The position numbers and the translations under genes are program-made. The notes beneath the pieces were generated by a model that saw only the letters and a list, made by a program, of their open reading frames with translations, did no database searches and was not told the origin of the DNA. From Riptortus pedestris (lineage: Eukaryota; Arthropoda; Insecta; Hemiptera; Alydidae), in contig CM032228.1 in the NCBI GenBank assembly GCA_019009955.1, positions 9,776,001 to 9,840,000 of the forward strand: a stretch of DNA of 64,000 nt, given 5' to 3'. This document shows, piece by piece, positions 38,501 to 47,687 of this stretch (position 1 is the stretch's first letter; each line of letters starts with the position of its first letter).

Positions 38501-41089
38501 CAACTACACTCATTAATTCTTTGTGAAGTTTCTGGTCATATTTCTTAGGTGATTGATGACCTTGTTATACATTTATAACTTTTAATTGCTGTGGGCTTTG
38601 GAAATTTATTTAGTTACGAATTCACTAAATAAAATCTGGAATCCCAACTTAGATATAGATAACCCACCCCATTTGATAATAATAGCATAAAGTGGGTATT
38701 AATTTAAAAAAATAGAAATGCATTATTTTATATAGGAATCCATAATACAAGACAAAATTAATCATATAAATTCATTTAGAAAGTATAATCAACCAATACA
38801 GAGACTATTAACTAATACATATCACATAAGACAATATTTATAAGATGGGTTAGATTCAATGACTGACAGGAATTGAGCTAATCCATGAATTGAGTGTCAT
38901 AACTAAACAATAATTGTAATGTTTCCTGTGTTATATTATTTCACTTATTAATTTTTGGCTTGCTCCAGGAGTGTTACTTTTCTCTATAATGTTACCCCAA
39001 CTTCGCAACCACTTTCTTCAGGAGTGCACATTTCTGACAAAGCTTGCAGCAGCTACAAATAATCTAACCACCTATATATTATGCCTGCCTGAGAAAGGGG
39101 GAAGGATTTCATAACCTCAACGGCCGACCCCTTTGGCTTTGTGCTCTGGAGTCAACCAATCGTATCACGGTTTGGGGATAGAAGAGGTCTCTAAATAGTG
39201 GATTAAGCAAAACCATTGTCACAGTTAAATTTTTGTTTATTTTGTATATTCCAATGATTTCTCTCATGACCTTCATTATATATTATTTCCAGGACAATAT
39301 CGAGACCTTGACAAAAAGTATTTTGCCACTCCACATGCTACCATGGGCAATGACAAGGATGGTAGATTGACTTACCACTAAAGCTAAGACCGAATCAAGA
39401 GTACATAACCAGAGAGGCCAGCCATTGGTAGAAAGAAAACTAAATCATCACCCAGACAGGTCAAGTGGCTGTTCCTACCATCCCTATCTACTTCCGAAAG
39501 CTCCAGATCTGAGTGTGAGCACCTGAAGAAAAACTATGCCAGCAACCATAGACACACAGGCACCTAGACAATTTTTCAACAATAATAAATGGAAATAAAA
39601 GTAATTGGAGCTTTCAATTCCACATGGACAACTTAGTGATCAACTCTGAAAATTTCTGAAAGTTCCAACCTGGCTAAAGAAAGGTGATGAGCAATAGATG
39701 GCCCATTCGAGTAACCCATAGTTGCATAAAGTTGTTATTAAATTAAAAAATGAAATATTCTATATGAGGATACAATCCAAGAACTAATAATACCTTCTAT
39801 GGCTCCGTAAAGGGAAGATAAATGTGTTTTATCATTATTAATGGCAGTAGCGAACATTCGAGTGACTCTAGTTTGTATATTATTTGTAGAGGTATTAAAA
39901 TTCTTGCATATTTGAGCCATTAATCGTGCAGCAAAGTCCCTCAGTGCCCAATGGTTATCAAGCTCTGGCCGAGCACAAAGCTGCTTGCTCACTATGCAAG
40001 TACTCACAGAAGGAATCAGCTCATGTAACTGAAATCATTTTGAATTGTAATTAACTATGAAACAAGCTAAATGTAACTAAATAGTAAACATTTATAATAA
40101 AATAACTAATATCGGTGATCTTTTTGAAAGTATGTTAAACCTAACATAGCTTTGAAGACTGATTTTATTATATATTAGGAGTATTCATGCAAACTGTGCT
40201 AAATGCTACATGTCATATTATACTATCTGAGTTTCAAATGAATAAACATAAGCCCTCTATGCTAAAATGCCAGTTGCTAAAGGAATAATATTATCCTTGT
40301 TTTTTAGGAATGAGAATAACAAGGGTAACCTTCCTTCAGAGTTTAGCAAATACTTACATAAAAGACTGTAGACTAAGTTATAATGAGTGTGTTATTGGGT
40401 TTAAAATAGTGAATTGATCAAAGGTTTTTTTCGGAAACTCTTATTATCTTCAAGTTTATCAAGAACAAAACTTTGTGGCTCTTCACATTATATTTATAAG
40501 GACCTAGTAATTTCAACAATTCAGAAATAGAACTCTCCCGATGTAATCTACTCTCATTAAGTTACCCCTAAGACAAGATTAGTTAAAAATGTATCGGAGA
40601 GATTGCTAATTTACAAAAAAAGGTAGCAATGATTTTAGTTTTGCAATTTCTTAATACCTTTCAATCAGAAATTCCACAAAGAAGATTGTAACCATGCCTT
40701 GATTCATAAATAATTTTTTTAGTGTCCAGCAAACTTACTTGATAGAATAATTAGTAAATTTTTCGTGTGTGACAGGGCTCATACCTGCAGATTAGTAGGC
40801 AGAGTATAGGGCTAGGATTTGCATAATAGGACTTCAGACCATAGAGCCCTTTCTGACAGAGAGGGAGGACAAAGCCATTAAATAACTATAGGGCTAGGAT
40901 ACCAAGAATGTCTGGGAGGATCCTCAGCAGGAGTAAAAAATGGTTCCTGAAATAAAAAGTCTGTCATGCATGTACTAAGCAGACTATCCACCTGTTGCAA
41001 TATAAGTGGGCAGGAACTAACTAATGAGTGAATACAAAATAAAGTAAAAAATACAAAAAATTTTGTTAATATCGAGTTAGAGAAAAAAA

Positions 41090-41149
<60 letters not shown>

Positions 41150-44100
41150 CCACACAAAACACCTCTTCACAATCATAAATGTTAAAACTTTCATAACGCT
41201 GTACCAGCATAAGATATGCACTGTGATTTGAATATCCGTTATATGGATGGATAAAATGATCCTGATCTTTCTTAGTTAATAAAAGGGGCAACAATTAGTC
41301 ATACTTTCTTTAAATTGTTGCAACATTAAAGAATTATAGGGTAATAGGTTTGGTTTAATGTCACAAAGGTAATAAAACATGAAAAGTTGTTGGATTCTGA
41401 TTTATATAAATTTAATGTACCGCTTTAAGACAAGATCATTTTTTTATTTGGATTTACTGAATGGTAAAATAGGAGCAAGGGCCTTCACTATAATGTCAGA
41501 TGCAACTTACCTAACTCCTTGAAAGCGGAGGGTGGGATTTAAATAATTATGAGAATTTTACTGTTAGCAGCCTAAATAATTCTTCAGGAAATTTAGTGGA
41601 TATCTTTATTCTTTTAAAATAGATTTGTAAATTAATCCATTTTTCTTGGAAATGGGTCTTGATTTAAAGAAAGAAAAATAAATCAATGTATAAAACAAAT
41701 ATATAAATAAAACAAAAACCAAATTATCCATATGGCTGACCATTAAGGCAAATTAAGTATGAAAATTAAATAACTTATTCCAATTGAAAAGAATAAATTT
41801 TAAAAATTTCAACCACAATTACATTCAACTTATTGCCTTGAGCTAAGACCAAAATTGGTCAGTCATCAGGATAGACCAGTTTTTCTTCTTCTCTGCTATA
41901 CATGAGAATTCTGATGTTCGTCCTTTTCCAGGTTGAGTTAAGGATCCGAATAACTCAGACTTGAGAGTCTATAATATAAAATCAAATATTTAAACAAATA
42001 AGATAATAATAACCAAATTTTCATTGAAGCCCGCTATCACAATTTCAAGAAATAAAGTTAGTCAACCACTAATGTGAACAATCTGTCCAGGAAGGAAGAG
42101 AAATTCTATTTTTCCTTCTTTTTGTTTCATAATTATTAAACTAAAAATAATAAGTGGAAATCAAAGGAAGGAACTCACATATTTTTCTAAGAATAAAGAT
42201 GAATTGTCAAGGAGAGCTTTAACCATCCTCATAAGATAAATTAATAAAGCAAGATTGTGTTGAACAACATTAACTTTGACTCCTTCAGCAATAAAGGTAC
42301 ACATCCGGGGCAGCATCTCATGAAGTCCAGGGTCTGATGCAAGACTTTGAAGTGCTTCCTTAACAAGAAAGTGAAAAACAATTGTGAGACAAGCTAGTAA
42401 ATTCATGAGTAGAAAAAAAATGATGAATCAAAGAATATTTTAATTTGATAAATATAATAAATGCTATTATTATATATTAATAAAATGGATTGTTTACAAT
42501 AATGTTGAATGAAAGTCATCATTGGGTCATTCCAGTGAGCCGCCACCAACTACTTCAAAGGCTCATATCAATGCCCAAAAAGAAATGTTTTTTTGCTGGT
42601 GGGATTAGAAGAGTGTTGTGCTCTATGAACTACTGCCTAGTAAATAAATAACAAACCCTGGTAAATACTGTAGTGAGTTAAACAGATTAAAGAAAGCAAT
42701 TGACCCAAACTGACTAGAGTTACCATATCGGAGAGGTGTTGTTTTCTCCCATGATAACACCAGACTTCATACATCTTTCGCCATGTGGGAAAAAATGTTG
42801 GGTTATGGCTGAGAAGTTGTTCCTTGCCCTCAGTCAAGGTAGCCCATCAAACTATAATTTTTTTCATTCCCTCAAAAATTCTATTATTATTATTTATTAA
42901 CATCCACTTTTTGCAACTTAGGCTAATTGCGGCGGGTTATCTACAGGTTACCACCCTTTTCTAGCCAGGATGGGACTTCGGATGTTATTTAATAAATTCT
43001 GTCACTAAATAATTTCCTTTGCCCAGGCGAGAACCGAACTCGCCACTCTAGGTGTACCATGTGAGATTAAGGTCAACGCTTTAACTCACATGGCTAACCT
43101 GAGCCCCTAAAAATTCTGTTAAAGGTGTCAATTTTGATTCTTTAAAGGACTGCAAAAAGCACCTGGGTCAGTTTTTCAACAATAAGTCTAAGATGTTTTA
43201 TGAAAATGAAGTTATGAAACTTCCCAAAAGATGGGAACTGGCTATCAAACGAAATGGTAATTATACTGTAGATTAAACTTGGTCAATGGTATTCTTTGTA
43301 TTTTTCTTCATTTCCTCTGAAAATCATCAGAAACTTTCTGAACAGCCCAATATCTAGATTTTACCTATTTAAGGTATAAAAAGTTTAAAAGAAATAAACT
43401 ATATGCTTACAGCTCTCCTTGCTTCATCCGATCCAACACATGCCTCAGTTATTTCTTTGTAATAAAGTTGTTGTTCAACAGATAGCTCATGTGTCGCTAG
43501 TTGTTTCACATGAACTGTTTCAACATTACGGAGTTTGTGGAATTTTCTATAACAATAATGTAGAGCTCATTATTATTAACAAAAAAAAATCATTTGATAT
43601 AAAATGGACAAAGTAAAGCACTCCACATAAGGATAAGTAAAAGAAGATATGTTTTGAATAGTTTTCTGTACTGCCAGTCTTAATGAATTCCTCAATCAAA
43701 AAACGTATGTTACAATTAAATGTAATAGGCGTCAATTTAAAATATCATCTATCGTCATAGTACTCTAAAGTTCAGTCACTAGCTCAGACCATATAGGGGT
43801 CCTGATTTCCAGGTAAACCTACTTTCTATAGTGAGATCTCGTATTCAGTAAAATTTCTATATAACTTGAATATTAAAATCTATTCTTGGTAGTAACTGAT
43901 TTCAGCAGAACTAAATACATATGGGAATGGTTAAGAAGAATTCTACGTTATTTAATGAAAGCATGTAAAAAGATAATGACAGGTATGCAAAAAGATAGAA
44001 CTCTTATTCCAATATTTTCAAATGTTAAATATAACTAATTAACTTTTGGATAAATGAATACTCACCCTGAGGATGGTTTTCCGGAAATATCAGCCTTTTC

Positions 44101-45880
44101 TTTGGTAGTTTTATTTAATTTAGTAATTGGATCAATAGCCTCTAATTTTTGTAAGTCTTTTGAAACGGGTGGGGGATTTTCTGGAATTGTTGGCTGGACA
44201 CCATCGATTACCAACCAATGAGCTAAAAGTAGATATTTTGTTATAATAATTATTAGTACATCTATACTTGTATAAATATAACTTAAAGCTATGGTTAAAA
44301 ACTATGAAGTCCTGGCAAGAGTTTAGGTGATGCATTTGATCATTTGTTACTTCTGTGTTTGCTGCAATAGAACCCATGTTATTCAGGCAGATATTCAAAT
44401 GCTACACAGTACTGAGTAGGTACAGAGGGAATCGCTGATTAAATAGCTAGATTTAAATATGGTTCTTCTATAAAAATCCAGCAAGCTATCAAGAGCTATT
44501 ATCAACCTGATACAATGATTATGATATAGATGAATTGTTCAAACGATAAACAAGATTATGAGATCTAATGATCAATAAAGACAGAGAACTGCAGAGAGCT
44601 CTACTAGATATGTAATTTTAAAATTGTATTATACCAAATTAAAACATTTCAATCAAAAGAATTAAATGCCTATATAATTTATTCTTTAACATGTTGGTCA
44701 GCTAATGATTTCATAAATAACTAACTAGTAAGGGGTCCATCATTATATATAATGATCAAAATATCCCGTACCGGTCGAAGAAAAGATATTTTTCTGACTA
44801 AACTGCCTAAATTTCTCAAAACTGAGTTCTCCTTTCTAAAAGGGGAATAACTGTAACTAAAATAATTAAGAACCAATAAAACAATACACTTAGATATCAT
44901 TGACATGGCATTAAAAGTTCTATATGGCATGTAGATTACTGTAGTTTGGGAGAACATTATAGATGGGAAAGTATTACTCACACAAATCAGAAAATGAATT
45001 ATTTTTATGAAAATAGACCAATTATTGAAGAATTTGGCAACACTATTCTCAATTTCAGCACAAAAAAATAAAAGCTAGCCTAAAAGGTATTGTATAGTAA
45101 GCATTTATATTGAATTTATAATAATTTTATCCAACTGAATTATTTTCTAGCAAGACCATAACCACATAGTAAACACTACGTTTTCCTTTATCACACAATT
45201 TTGAACAAAACAATACTTATAACATTAAAAGGTTGAAATATTTAACCAATAATATGAAATATAAAAAAAATTAAACACAATTGTAGAAAAATAAATGGGA
45301 TACCTCTTAAACTAACGTCCAATGGTAACTTAGCGGCAGGGGCTGATATAATTTCTGAGAGATCATACTCTTTTTCTTCATTAAAGTAAAGCTCTCGACC
45401 TCCACCAGAAGCAAATCTGAATGGAATGTGATCGGCGGAAGTACAACCATAAAGAGGCTGAAATGATAACACGCAATATTCAAATCAAAATTCGAGCCAA
45501 AGAAGGTGACAAATTTATATTTAAAAAAGTTAAATACCTCAATATTTTTAATTTTTAAGGCACTATCTACATCTGCGGGTTGAAGTTTCTGTCTTTTCGC
45601 ATGATTCATGAATTTAGCTGCATCCTGAAATGTCTTCACTTTATAAATTGCCAATTGATTTGATCAAGAAAAACAGTTAGTGTGGAGTATAAAGAAATAA
45701 TACATCATAGATGCAAATCACAGCTTTTACCTGAATCACAAGCTTCAACCTGTAAGAGATATCATCTGCTAGCTCTTTGGCTGCATCATCTGACAGATTA
45801 CTAATCCCTATGCTTTCAGCAATAACTTTAATAGACTCCAGAGGAATATTCGTACTATGAAATGTGTCAGAATCTCCCAT
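20214..45880 (-). CDS. TAF6: TAF6, transcription initiation factor TFIID subunit 6 (complete, 11 coding exons)
   Basis: TAF6 is a nuclear subunit of TFIID that pairs with TAF9 through a histone fold and helps build the core of the complex at RNA polymerase II promoters. I joined exons 45731-45880, 45538-45624, 45304-45457, 44066-44222, 43411-43546, 42179-42358, 39794-40028, 37457-37590, 36478-36655, 34549-34724 and 20214-20294. Every junction is GT-AG and the phases agree, giving 555 residues. Residues about 10-80 are the histone fold ([30 protein letters not shown]). Residues about 205-430 are the TAF6 HEAT domain ([58 protein letters not shown]). The tail is Gln/Ser/Thr-rich and shorter than in human TAF6 (about 677 residues). 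The ATG lies at the head of the histone fold with no conserved sequence upstream. The introns hold many transposons. The identification is very safe; an extra exon inside the 14-kb intron 10 cannot be excluded, although the frame joins without one. Confidence 0.95.
20295..24029. other. 3' part of TAF6 intron 10
   Basis: AT-rich intron. A 94-codon plus frame at 21856-22140 (with [20 protein letters not shown]) is not recognised and may be chance or an old insertion. 21258-21290 holds a family N end-hairpin fragment. No other feature is supported. Confidence 0.4.
24030..24440 (+). mobile_element. Family N fragment, decayed
   Basis: It carries the GGTTACTGAAGGCTGAAAAC segment and TTTCACAATCCTACTCATAA core in diverged form; hairpin and 5' end are gone. 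Confidence 0.6.
24450..24994 (+). mobile_element. Family N element, 5'-truncated
   Basis: Core motifs (AATGCAAATATCTTGGTTAA, TTTTCGATCTGACTCATAA) and the end TAGCTGATTTCCCTTAAGCA then ATATCTGCTAA at 24994. The next copy begins within a few bases. Confidence 0.7.
24997..25650 (+). mobile_element. Two further decayed family N fragments in head-to-tail order
   Basis: Core motifs repeat at about 25010-25200 and 25340-25620 (AAAATCTCGGTTAATATTGA, TTTCTCAATCCAACTCATAA). With 24030-24994 they form a run in one orientation, as tandem copies would. Confidence 0.55.
25651..26970. other. TAF6 intron 10, no feature seen
   Basis: AT-rich DNA without a recognisable frame, repeat family member or inverted ends. 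Confidence 0.4.
26972..27587 (+). mobile_element. Family N element, decayed
   Basis: Begins with a worn 5' end (ATCCATCACGCAGGAGCTGT, GCAGATTTCC) and ends with AGCTGATTTCCCTTAAGTGA. The microsatellite position holds a (CA)-rich tract. Confidence 0.6.
28359..28862 (+). mobile_element. Internally deleted mariner-like element (DUF4817-type helix-turn-helix), 504 bp
   Basis: The ends are inverted (CAGGGTGAGTCATAATATTA on the left; right reverse complement CAGAGTGAGGCATAATAACG) and flanked by TA. Inside, frames at 28421-28771 and 28479-28736 show the N-terminal helix-turn-helix start [19 protein letters not shown], a central piece ([19 protein letters not shown]) and the transposase C-terminus [16 protein letters not shown]. 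The DDE core is missing and frames differ, so this is a non-autonomous deletion derivative whose full-length partner supplied the ends. Confidence 0.85.
28905..29265. repeat. Foldback element: inverted repeat with arms of about 170 bp
   Basis: 28905-29077 and 29095-29265 are reverse complements with few changes (for example AGTGCTCGTTTCCCTTTTAC against GTAAAAGGGGAATGAGCACT). The loop is under 20 bases. Arms include CTTATTGAAACTGCC-like and GTTTCGTGGCTTACTTGCCA stretches. No coding capacity beyond mirrored frames. Confidence 0.9.
29306..30092 (-). mobile_element. Helitron family H1, copy a (non-autonomous)
   Basis: Read on the minus strand it ends in a GC-rich hairpin (CCGGGTATCTGAG region) and CTAG followed by T at 29306. 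Its 5' side (near 30092) carries the CTCTGTCTGTACATTGATTT start. It holds about one internal 310-bp unit. The 5' end merges with a (TA)n run shared with copy b. Confidence 0.75.
30090..30123. repeat. (TA)n microsatellite between two head-to-head Helitrons
   Basis: About 34 bases of TA repeats joining the 5' ends of H1 copies a and b, forming the centre of a long palindrome. Confidence 0.95.
30124..32170 (+). mobile_element. Helitron family H1, copy b (long form)
   Basis: Starts AAAATTGTAAACCTCTGTCTG, contains a (GTTT)n tract at 30234-30290 and the CGGCTGAACCGAATTTTATG segment, then successive units of about 310-330 bp (each with TTATTTAGAGTAACTTTTGT). It ends in the hairpin CCCGGGCGAAGACGGG, about 11 bases, CTAG, then T. 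Between about 31140 and 31960 it has an extra 0.8-kb segment also seen in copy d. Confidence 0.8.
32171..32464. other. TAF6 intron 10 with a SINE head fragment
   Basis: 32420-32460 matches the tRNA-like head of the SINE (GGTTGGCCATGTGAATTAAA). It is joined to the following family N copy just as at 46783-46841. Confidence 0.5.
32465..32960 (+). mobile_element. Family N element, decayed
   Basis: Worn 5' end (CATCACATGGGGCTGGGTAA, AAGCAGATCTCCC) and core motifs such as TTTTATGATCTGACTCATAA. Confidence 0.6.
33030..33345 (+). mobile_element. Family N internal fragment
   Basis: GTGGGGGTTTACTGAAAGCT, then TTTTTCGATCTGAAG and AGCCGTTAACGAACTTGATC are recognisable; both ends are lost. Confidence 0.65.
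33346..34450. other. TAF6 intron 10, 5' part, no feature seen
   Basis: AT-rich intron sequence with no recognisable frame or repeat. Confidence 0.4.
34549..34724 (-). CDS. TAF6: TAF6 exon 10 (residues 471-529)
   Basis: It encodes a low-complexity Gln/Asn/Ser/Thr tail that contains [16 protein letters not shown], like the KYIVV-type motif in the tails of other TAF6 proteins. Acceptor TTAATAG, donor GTAAAA, phase 0 at its end. Confidence 0.85.
34877..35310 (+). mobile_element. Family N element, 3'-truncated
   Basis: Starts AGTCAGTCACGCAGGGGCTG and carries diverged core motifs. It stops before the microsatellite and hairpin. It lies in TAF6 intron 9. Confidence 0.65.
35357..35975 (-). mobile_element. 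Family N element, complete
   Basis: Minus-strand copy: TTAGCAGATTTCCCTTCAGGGA at the low end, (TA)n at 35482-35522, core, and the AGTCCGTCTCGCAGAAA start near 35975. It lies in TAF6 intron 9 in the gene's own orientation. Confidence 0.8.
36478..36655 (-). CDS. TAF6: TAF6 exon 9 (residues 412-470)
   Basis: It encodes [16 protein letters not shown] and [20 protein letters not shown], the end of the HEAT domain. Acceptor TTTGCAG, donor GTAATT, leaving one base for exon 10. Confidence 0.92.
36656..37456. other. TAF6 intron 8
   Basis: AT-rich, with a short direct repeat (AAGTAACATTTCTGG, then AGTAACATTTCTGGCGATTC) at 36729-36800. Nothing else seen. Confidence 0.4.
37457..37590 (-). CDS. TAF6: TAF6 exon 8 (residues 367-411)
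   Basis: It begins [20 protein letters not shown], the counterpart of the Ala-Glu-Leu-Gly helix in other TAF6 proteins. Acceptor GCATAG, donor GTAAGT. The phase completes the Gly codon begun in exon 7. Confidence 0.9.
37960..38165 (+). mobile_element. Family N distal fragment
   Basis: (CA)n/(TA)n/(TG)n run, then GGCCTCATTTATGTCATCTC and GGATCGATGGACATTTGACG, the distal part of family N, in TAF6 intron 7. Confidence 0.65.
38620..38715 (+). repeat. Decayed SINE-tail-like fragment
   Basis: Weak match to the SINE 3' region (GATATAGATAACCCACCCC, AATAATAG, AAAGTGGGTATTAAT). Confidence 0.35.
38716..39793. other. TAF6 intron 7, remainder
   Basis: 38950-39560 is richer in GC than the rest of the intron, as an old insertion would be, but I find no ends or coding frame. 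Confidence 0.3.
39794..40028 (-). CDS. TAF6: TAF6 exon 7 (residues 289-366)
   Basis: It encodes [18 protein letters not shown] and [19 protein letters not shown], the best conserved HEAT helices. Acceptor TTTCAG, donor GTATTA, leaving one base of a split Gly codon. Confidence 0.94.
40955..41150 (+). mobile_element. Family N fragment
   Basis: Diverged start (AGTCTGTCATGCATGTACTAAGC), the AAGCAGACTATCC subterminal motif, then a (TA)n run at 41093-41142. It lies in TAF6 intron 6. Confidence 0.5.
41160..42170. other. TAF6 intron 6, no further feature
   Basis: AT-rich; no supported gene or repeat. Confidence 0.4.
42179..42358 (-). CDS. TAF6: TAF6 exon 6 (residues 229-288)
   Basis: It encodes [19 protein letters not shown] and [18 protein letters not shown] of the HEAT domain. 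It is exactly 60 codons. The acceptor is TTAAG, slightly weak; the donor is GTGAGT. Confidence 0.93.
42883..43108 (-). mobile_element. tRNA-derived SINE, complete, with target-site duplication
   Basis: On the minus strand it starts GGGGCTCAGGTTAGCCATGT (box A-like GTTAGCCATGTGAGTTAAAG), has a box B-like GAGTTCGGTTCTCGCC about 45 bases on, then a body with CATCCTGGCTAGAAAAGGGT and ends in an (AAT)n tail. A 9-bp direct repeat AAAAATTCT flanks it (42874-42882 and 43109-43117). Polymerase III boxes, A-rich tail and duplication make this a typical retroposed SINE. It lies in TAF6 intron 5 in the same sense as the gene. Fragments occur elsewhere in the window. Confidence 0.85.
43411..43546 (-). CDS. 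TAF6: TAF6 exon 5 (residues 183-228)
   Basis: It carries [20 protein letters not shown], the conserved entry to the HEAT domain. Acceptor TTATAG, donor GTAAGC, phase 0 at its end. Confidence 0.93.
43547..44065. other. TAF6 intron 4
   Basis: AT-rich, nothing recognised. Confidence 0.4.
44066..44222 (-). CDS. TAF6: TAF6 exon 4 (residues 131-182)
   Basis: It encodes [19 protein letters not shown] and then a charged Lys/Asp linker between the histone fold and the HEAT domain. Acceptor TTTTAG, donor GTGAGT. The exon starts with two bases of a split Ala codon and ends with two of a split Gly codon. Confidence 0.92.
44223..45303. other. TAF6 intron 3
   Basis: AT-rich, nothing recognised. Confidence 0.4.
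45304..45457 (-). CDS. TAF6: TAF6 exon 3 (residues 80-130)
   Basis: It encodes [20 protein letters not shown] and the acidic stretch after it ([16 protein letters not shown]), a hallmark block of TAF6. Acceptor TTTCAG; donor GTATCC after one base of the next codon. Confidence 0.93.
45538..45624 (-). CDS. TAF6: TAF6 exon 2 (residues 51-79)
   Basis: Acceptor TTTCAG, then the second half of the histone fold ([16 protein letters not shown]), ending KNIE before the donor GTATTT. It is 87 nt, phase 0 at both ends. Confidence 0.93.
45731..45880 (-). CDS. TAF6: TAF6 exon 1 (residues 1-50)
   Basis: The exon runs from the ATG through the first histone-fold helices to VIQ, ending in CAG before the donor GTAAAAG. 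It is in phase 0. A possible acceptor (TTTGTTCAG) lies about 11 nt upstream of the ATG, so a separate 5' untranslated exon is possible. Confidence 0.93.
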
Positions 45881-46150
45881 GTCTTCACTCTGAACAAATG
45901 GGAGGTTAAGATACGATCATAGTAACATCTTAATAAAACGGCCGAAGGTAAAGAGACCTATATAAAAAGTTGACAGGAAAATATTACGCGCGCACATTAT
46001 CACAATTAAATTGAAGTGCAGGCACGAGCTTCGACATTGTGAAGAGAAACATTAGTTCCTAGTCGAGCAGTGCCGCAACAACGACTGAAATATGGCAGTT
46101 ATGGAAACCGTGAACTAACGAATTAAGGAGCGCTAGTGTCGCTCTCATAC
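45881..46150 (-). promoter_or_regulatory. Probable TAF6 promoter and 5' untranslated region
   Basis: This stretch just upstream of the TAF6 ATG is richer in GC and CpG than its surroundings (for example GCGCGCG near 45985). It has no recognisable repeat and no long frame. I see no clear TATA box, so the assignment rests on position and composition. Confidence 0.4.
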
Positions 46151-46782
46151 GGACTCTCTCTTTTGAATGTAAAATGATATTTTATTATCAAATGAATTCT
46201 TAATATACGACAGAATTAAAGGAAAGAAAAAACAACAAACCTCCTTTTTATTGCCTTGCATCAAGTAAGTAACTCATTTAAAAAGTAATACTAAATTGTC
46301 AATTAAAAAATATTTAGTATATTAATTTAGCATTAATCATACGTGTCCAAATCTTTAAATTTAAATCATACATTTTTATTAGTCACAGACTCACCAAATA
46401 AAATAAGTAATCTTAGCTTGAATAACTGAGGTAGCGTGTAGAGAACCCTTTTAATGGGTAAAATGATAATTTTAGCCTTTAGATGATAATCGGTATTGAA
46501 GCATATTTCACATTTGCCGATAACGTTCTCTCCAATTCTATTCTCCATTTCTCCCTTATGAGAATCCTATGCAAATGTATGTAAATTTATCTCATCTAAT
46601 TAATTAGTATAATAAAGGCCTTTTTAAATTTTGGCCAGGTGCAGCGTAAACAAAATTTATTTTTCTCTTAGTGAACAGTAAAATTGAGTTAAATGTGAGG
46701 TTATGTAACATAACAGATTAAAGTGAAAATCTCGTGTGTTGTCTGAAAATGAAAAACTCTGTTTTCCAAATAAATAACTTAT

Positions 46783-46840
46783 AGGGGCCCAAGTTAGCCA
46801 TGTGAGTTAAAGCGTTGGCCTTAATCTCACATGTAAATAA
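46783..46840 (+). repeat. SINE head fragment cut by a family N insertion
   Basis: It matches the tRNA-like head of the SINE (GGCCCAAGTTAGCCATGTGA) through the first about 50 bases and then runs directly into the family N 5' end. Confidence 0.7.
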
Positions 46841-47645
46841 AGTCCGTCACGCAGGGGCTGCGTAAACTAAGCAGATTTCCCAAGCAAAGGTTTACAATAG
46901 ATAAATAAACATACAGGTAACACTACCGTGAATGCTGAGTAAACTTACAATACATGTTAATAATCTATACAACAGAAAGCGGTTGAATTGTAAACAAAAA
47001 GGCTATCCACCCTTGAAGCGCTGCATAGATAGGCCCGAAAGACAAACAATTAATGAAATACATCTGAATATAACATATTAATTTTATTGAAAGCTATTTA
47101 CTAAAGCTAGTGCTGTAATTAGTAATGAATCAGAATCAGTTTTATCTCAATCACTCAAATTTTAGTAATCTAAAAAAAAATGCTATAACAAAATAAGGGG
47201 GGGGGGGGAGGTCAACAGAACGCATTTGCATATATCTCACAAATTAAAGGTTCAATGAAAACAATGTTTGGTATTTAGGCTTCGAATAATGTGGTTTATT
47301 ATATAACAGATTATTGTTTATGTAACACTAGTAGTAGTGGGGGTTTACTGAAGGCTGAAAACTGAAAAATGCAAATATCTCGTTTAATATTCAAGATAGA
47401 GAATAAATGTACATAAAAATATTAATAGTACATTAAATGTGCAATAAGATTTATTCTACACAATTTTTCGATCAGACATATTGTAACGGAGATATTTCGA
47501 ATTTTCAAAATTCTCCCCCTCTAAACACCCCCTCCCTCTGGTCCGATTTCCGTTTACGAACTTGATCTGTCTTTTTACAAAAAACGACTAAATATCGAGT
47601 TTGGTAACGATCAAAGAAAAATTGCGACCGCTAGAGCGGTAACAG

Positions 47646-47681
<36 letters not shown>
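46841..47681 (+). mobile_element. Family N element interrupted by a Helitron cluster
   Basis: Starts AGTCCGTCACGCAGGGGCTG, long form, with core motifs down to CTAGAGCGGTAACAGACAAA and a (TA)n run at 47650-47681. There Helitron H1c begins. The expected next segment (CAGTTTTGAACGGACCTCAT) appears only at 54334, after 6.6 kb of Helitron DNA. Confidence 0.8.

Positions 47682-47687
<6 letters not shown>

Noticed and set aside
46366..46548. 60-codon minus frame upstream of TAF6 as an extra N-terminal exon
   Set aside because: The TAF6 histone fold begins about 10 residues after the chosen ATG, as in homologues, and no splice link is evident.
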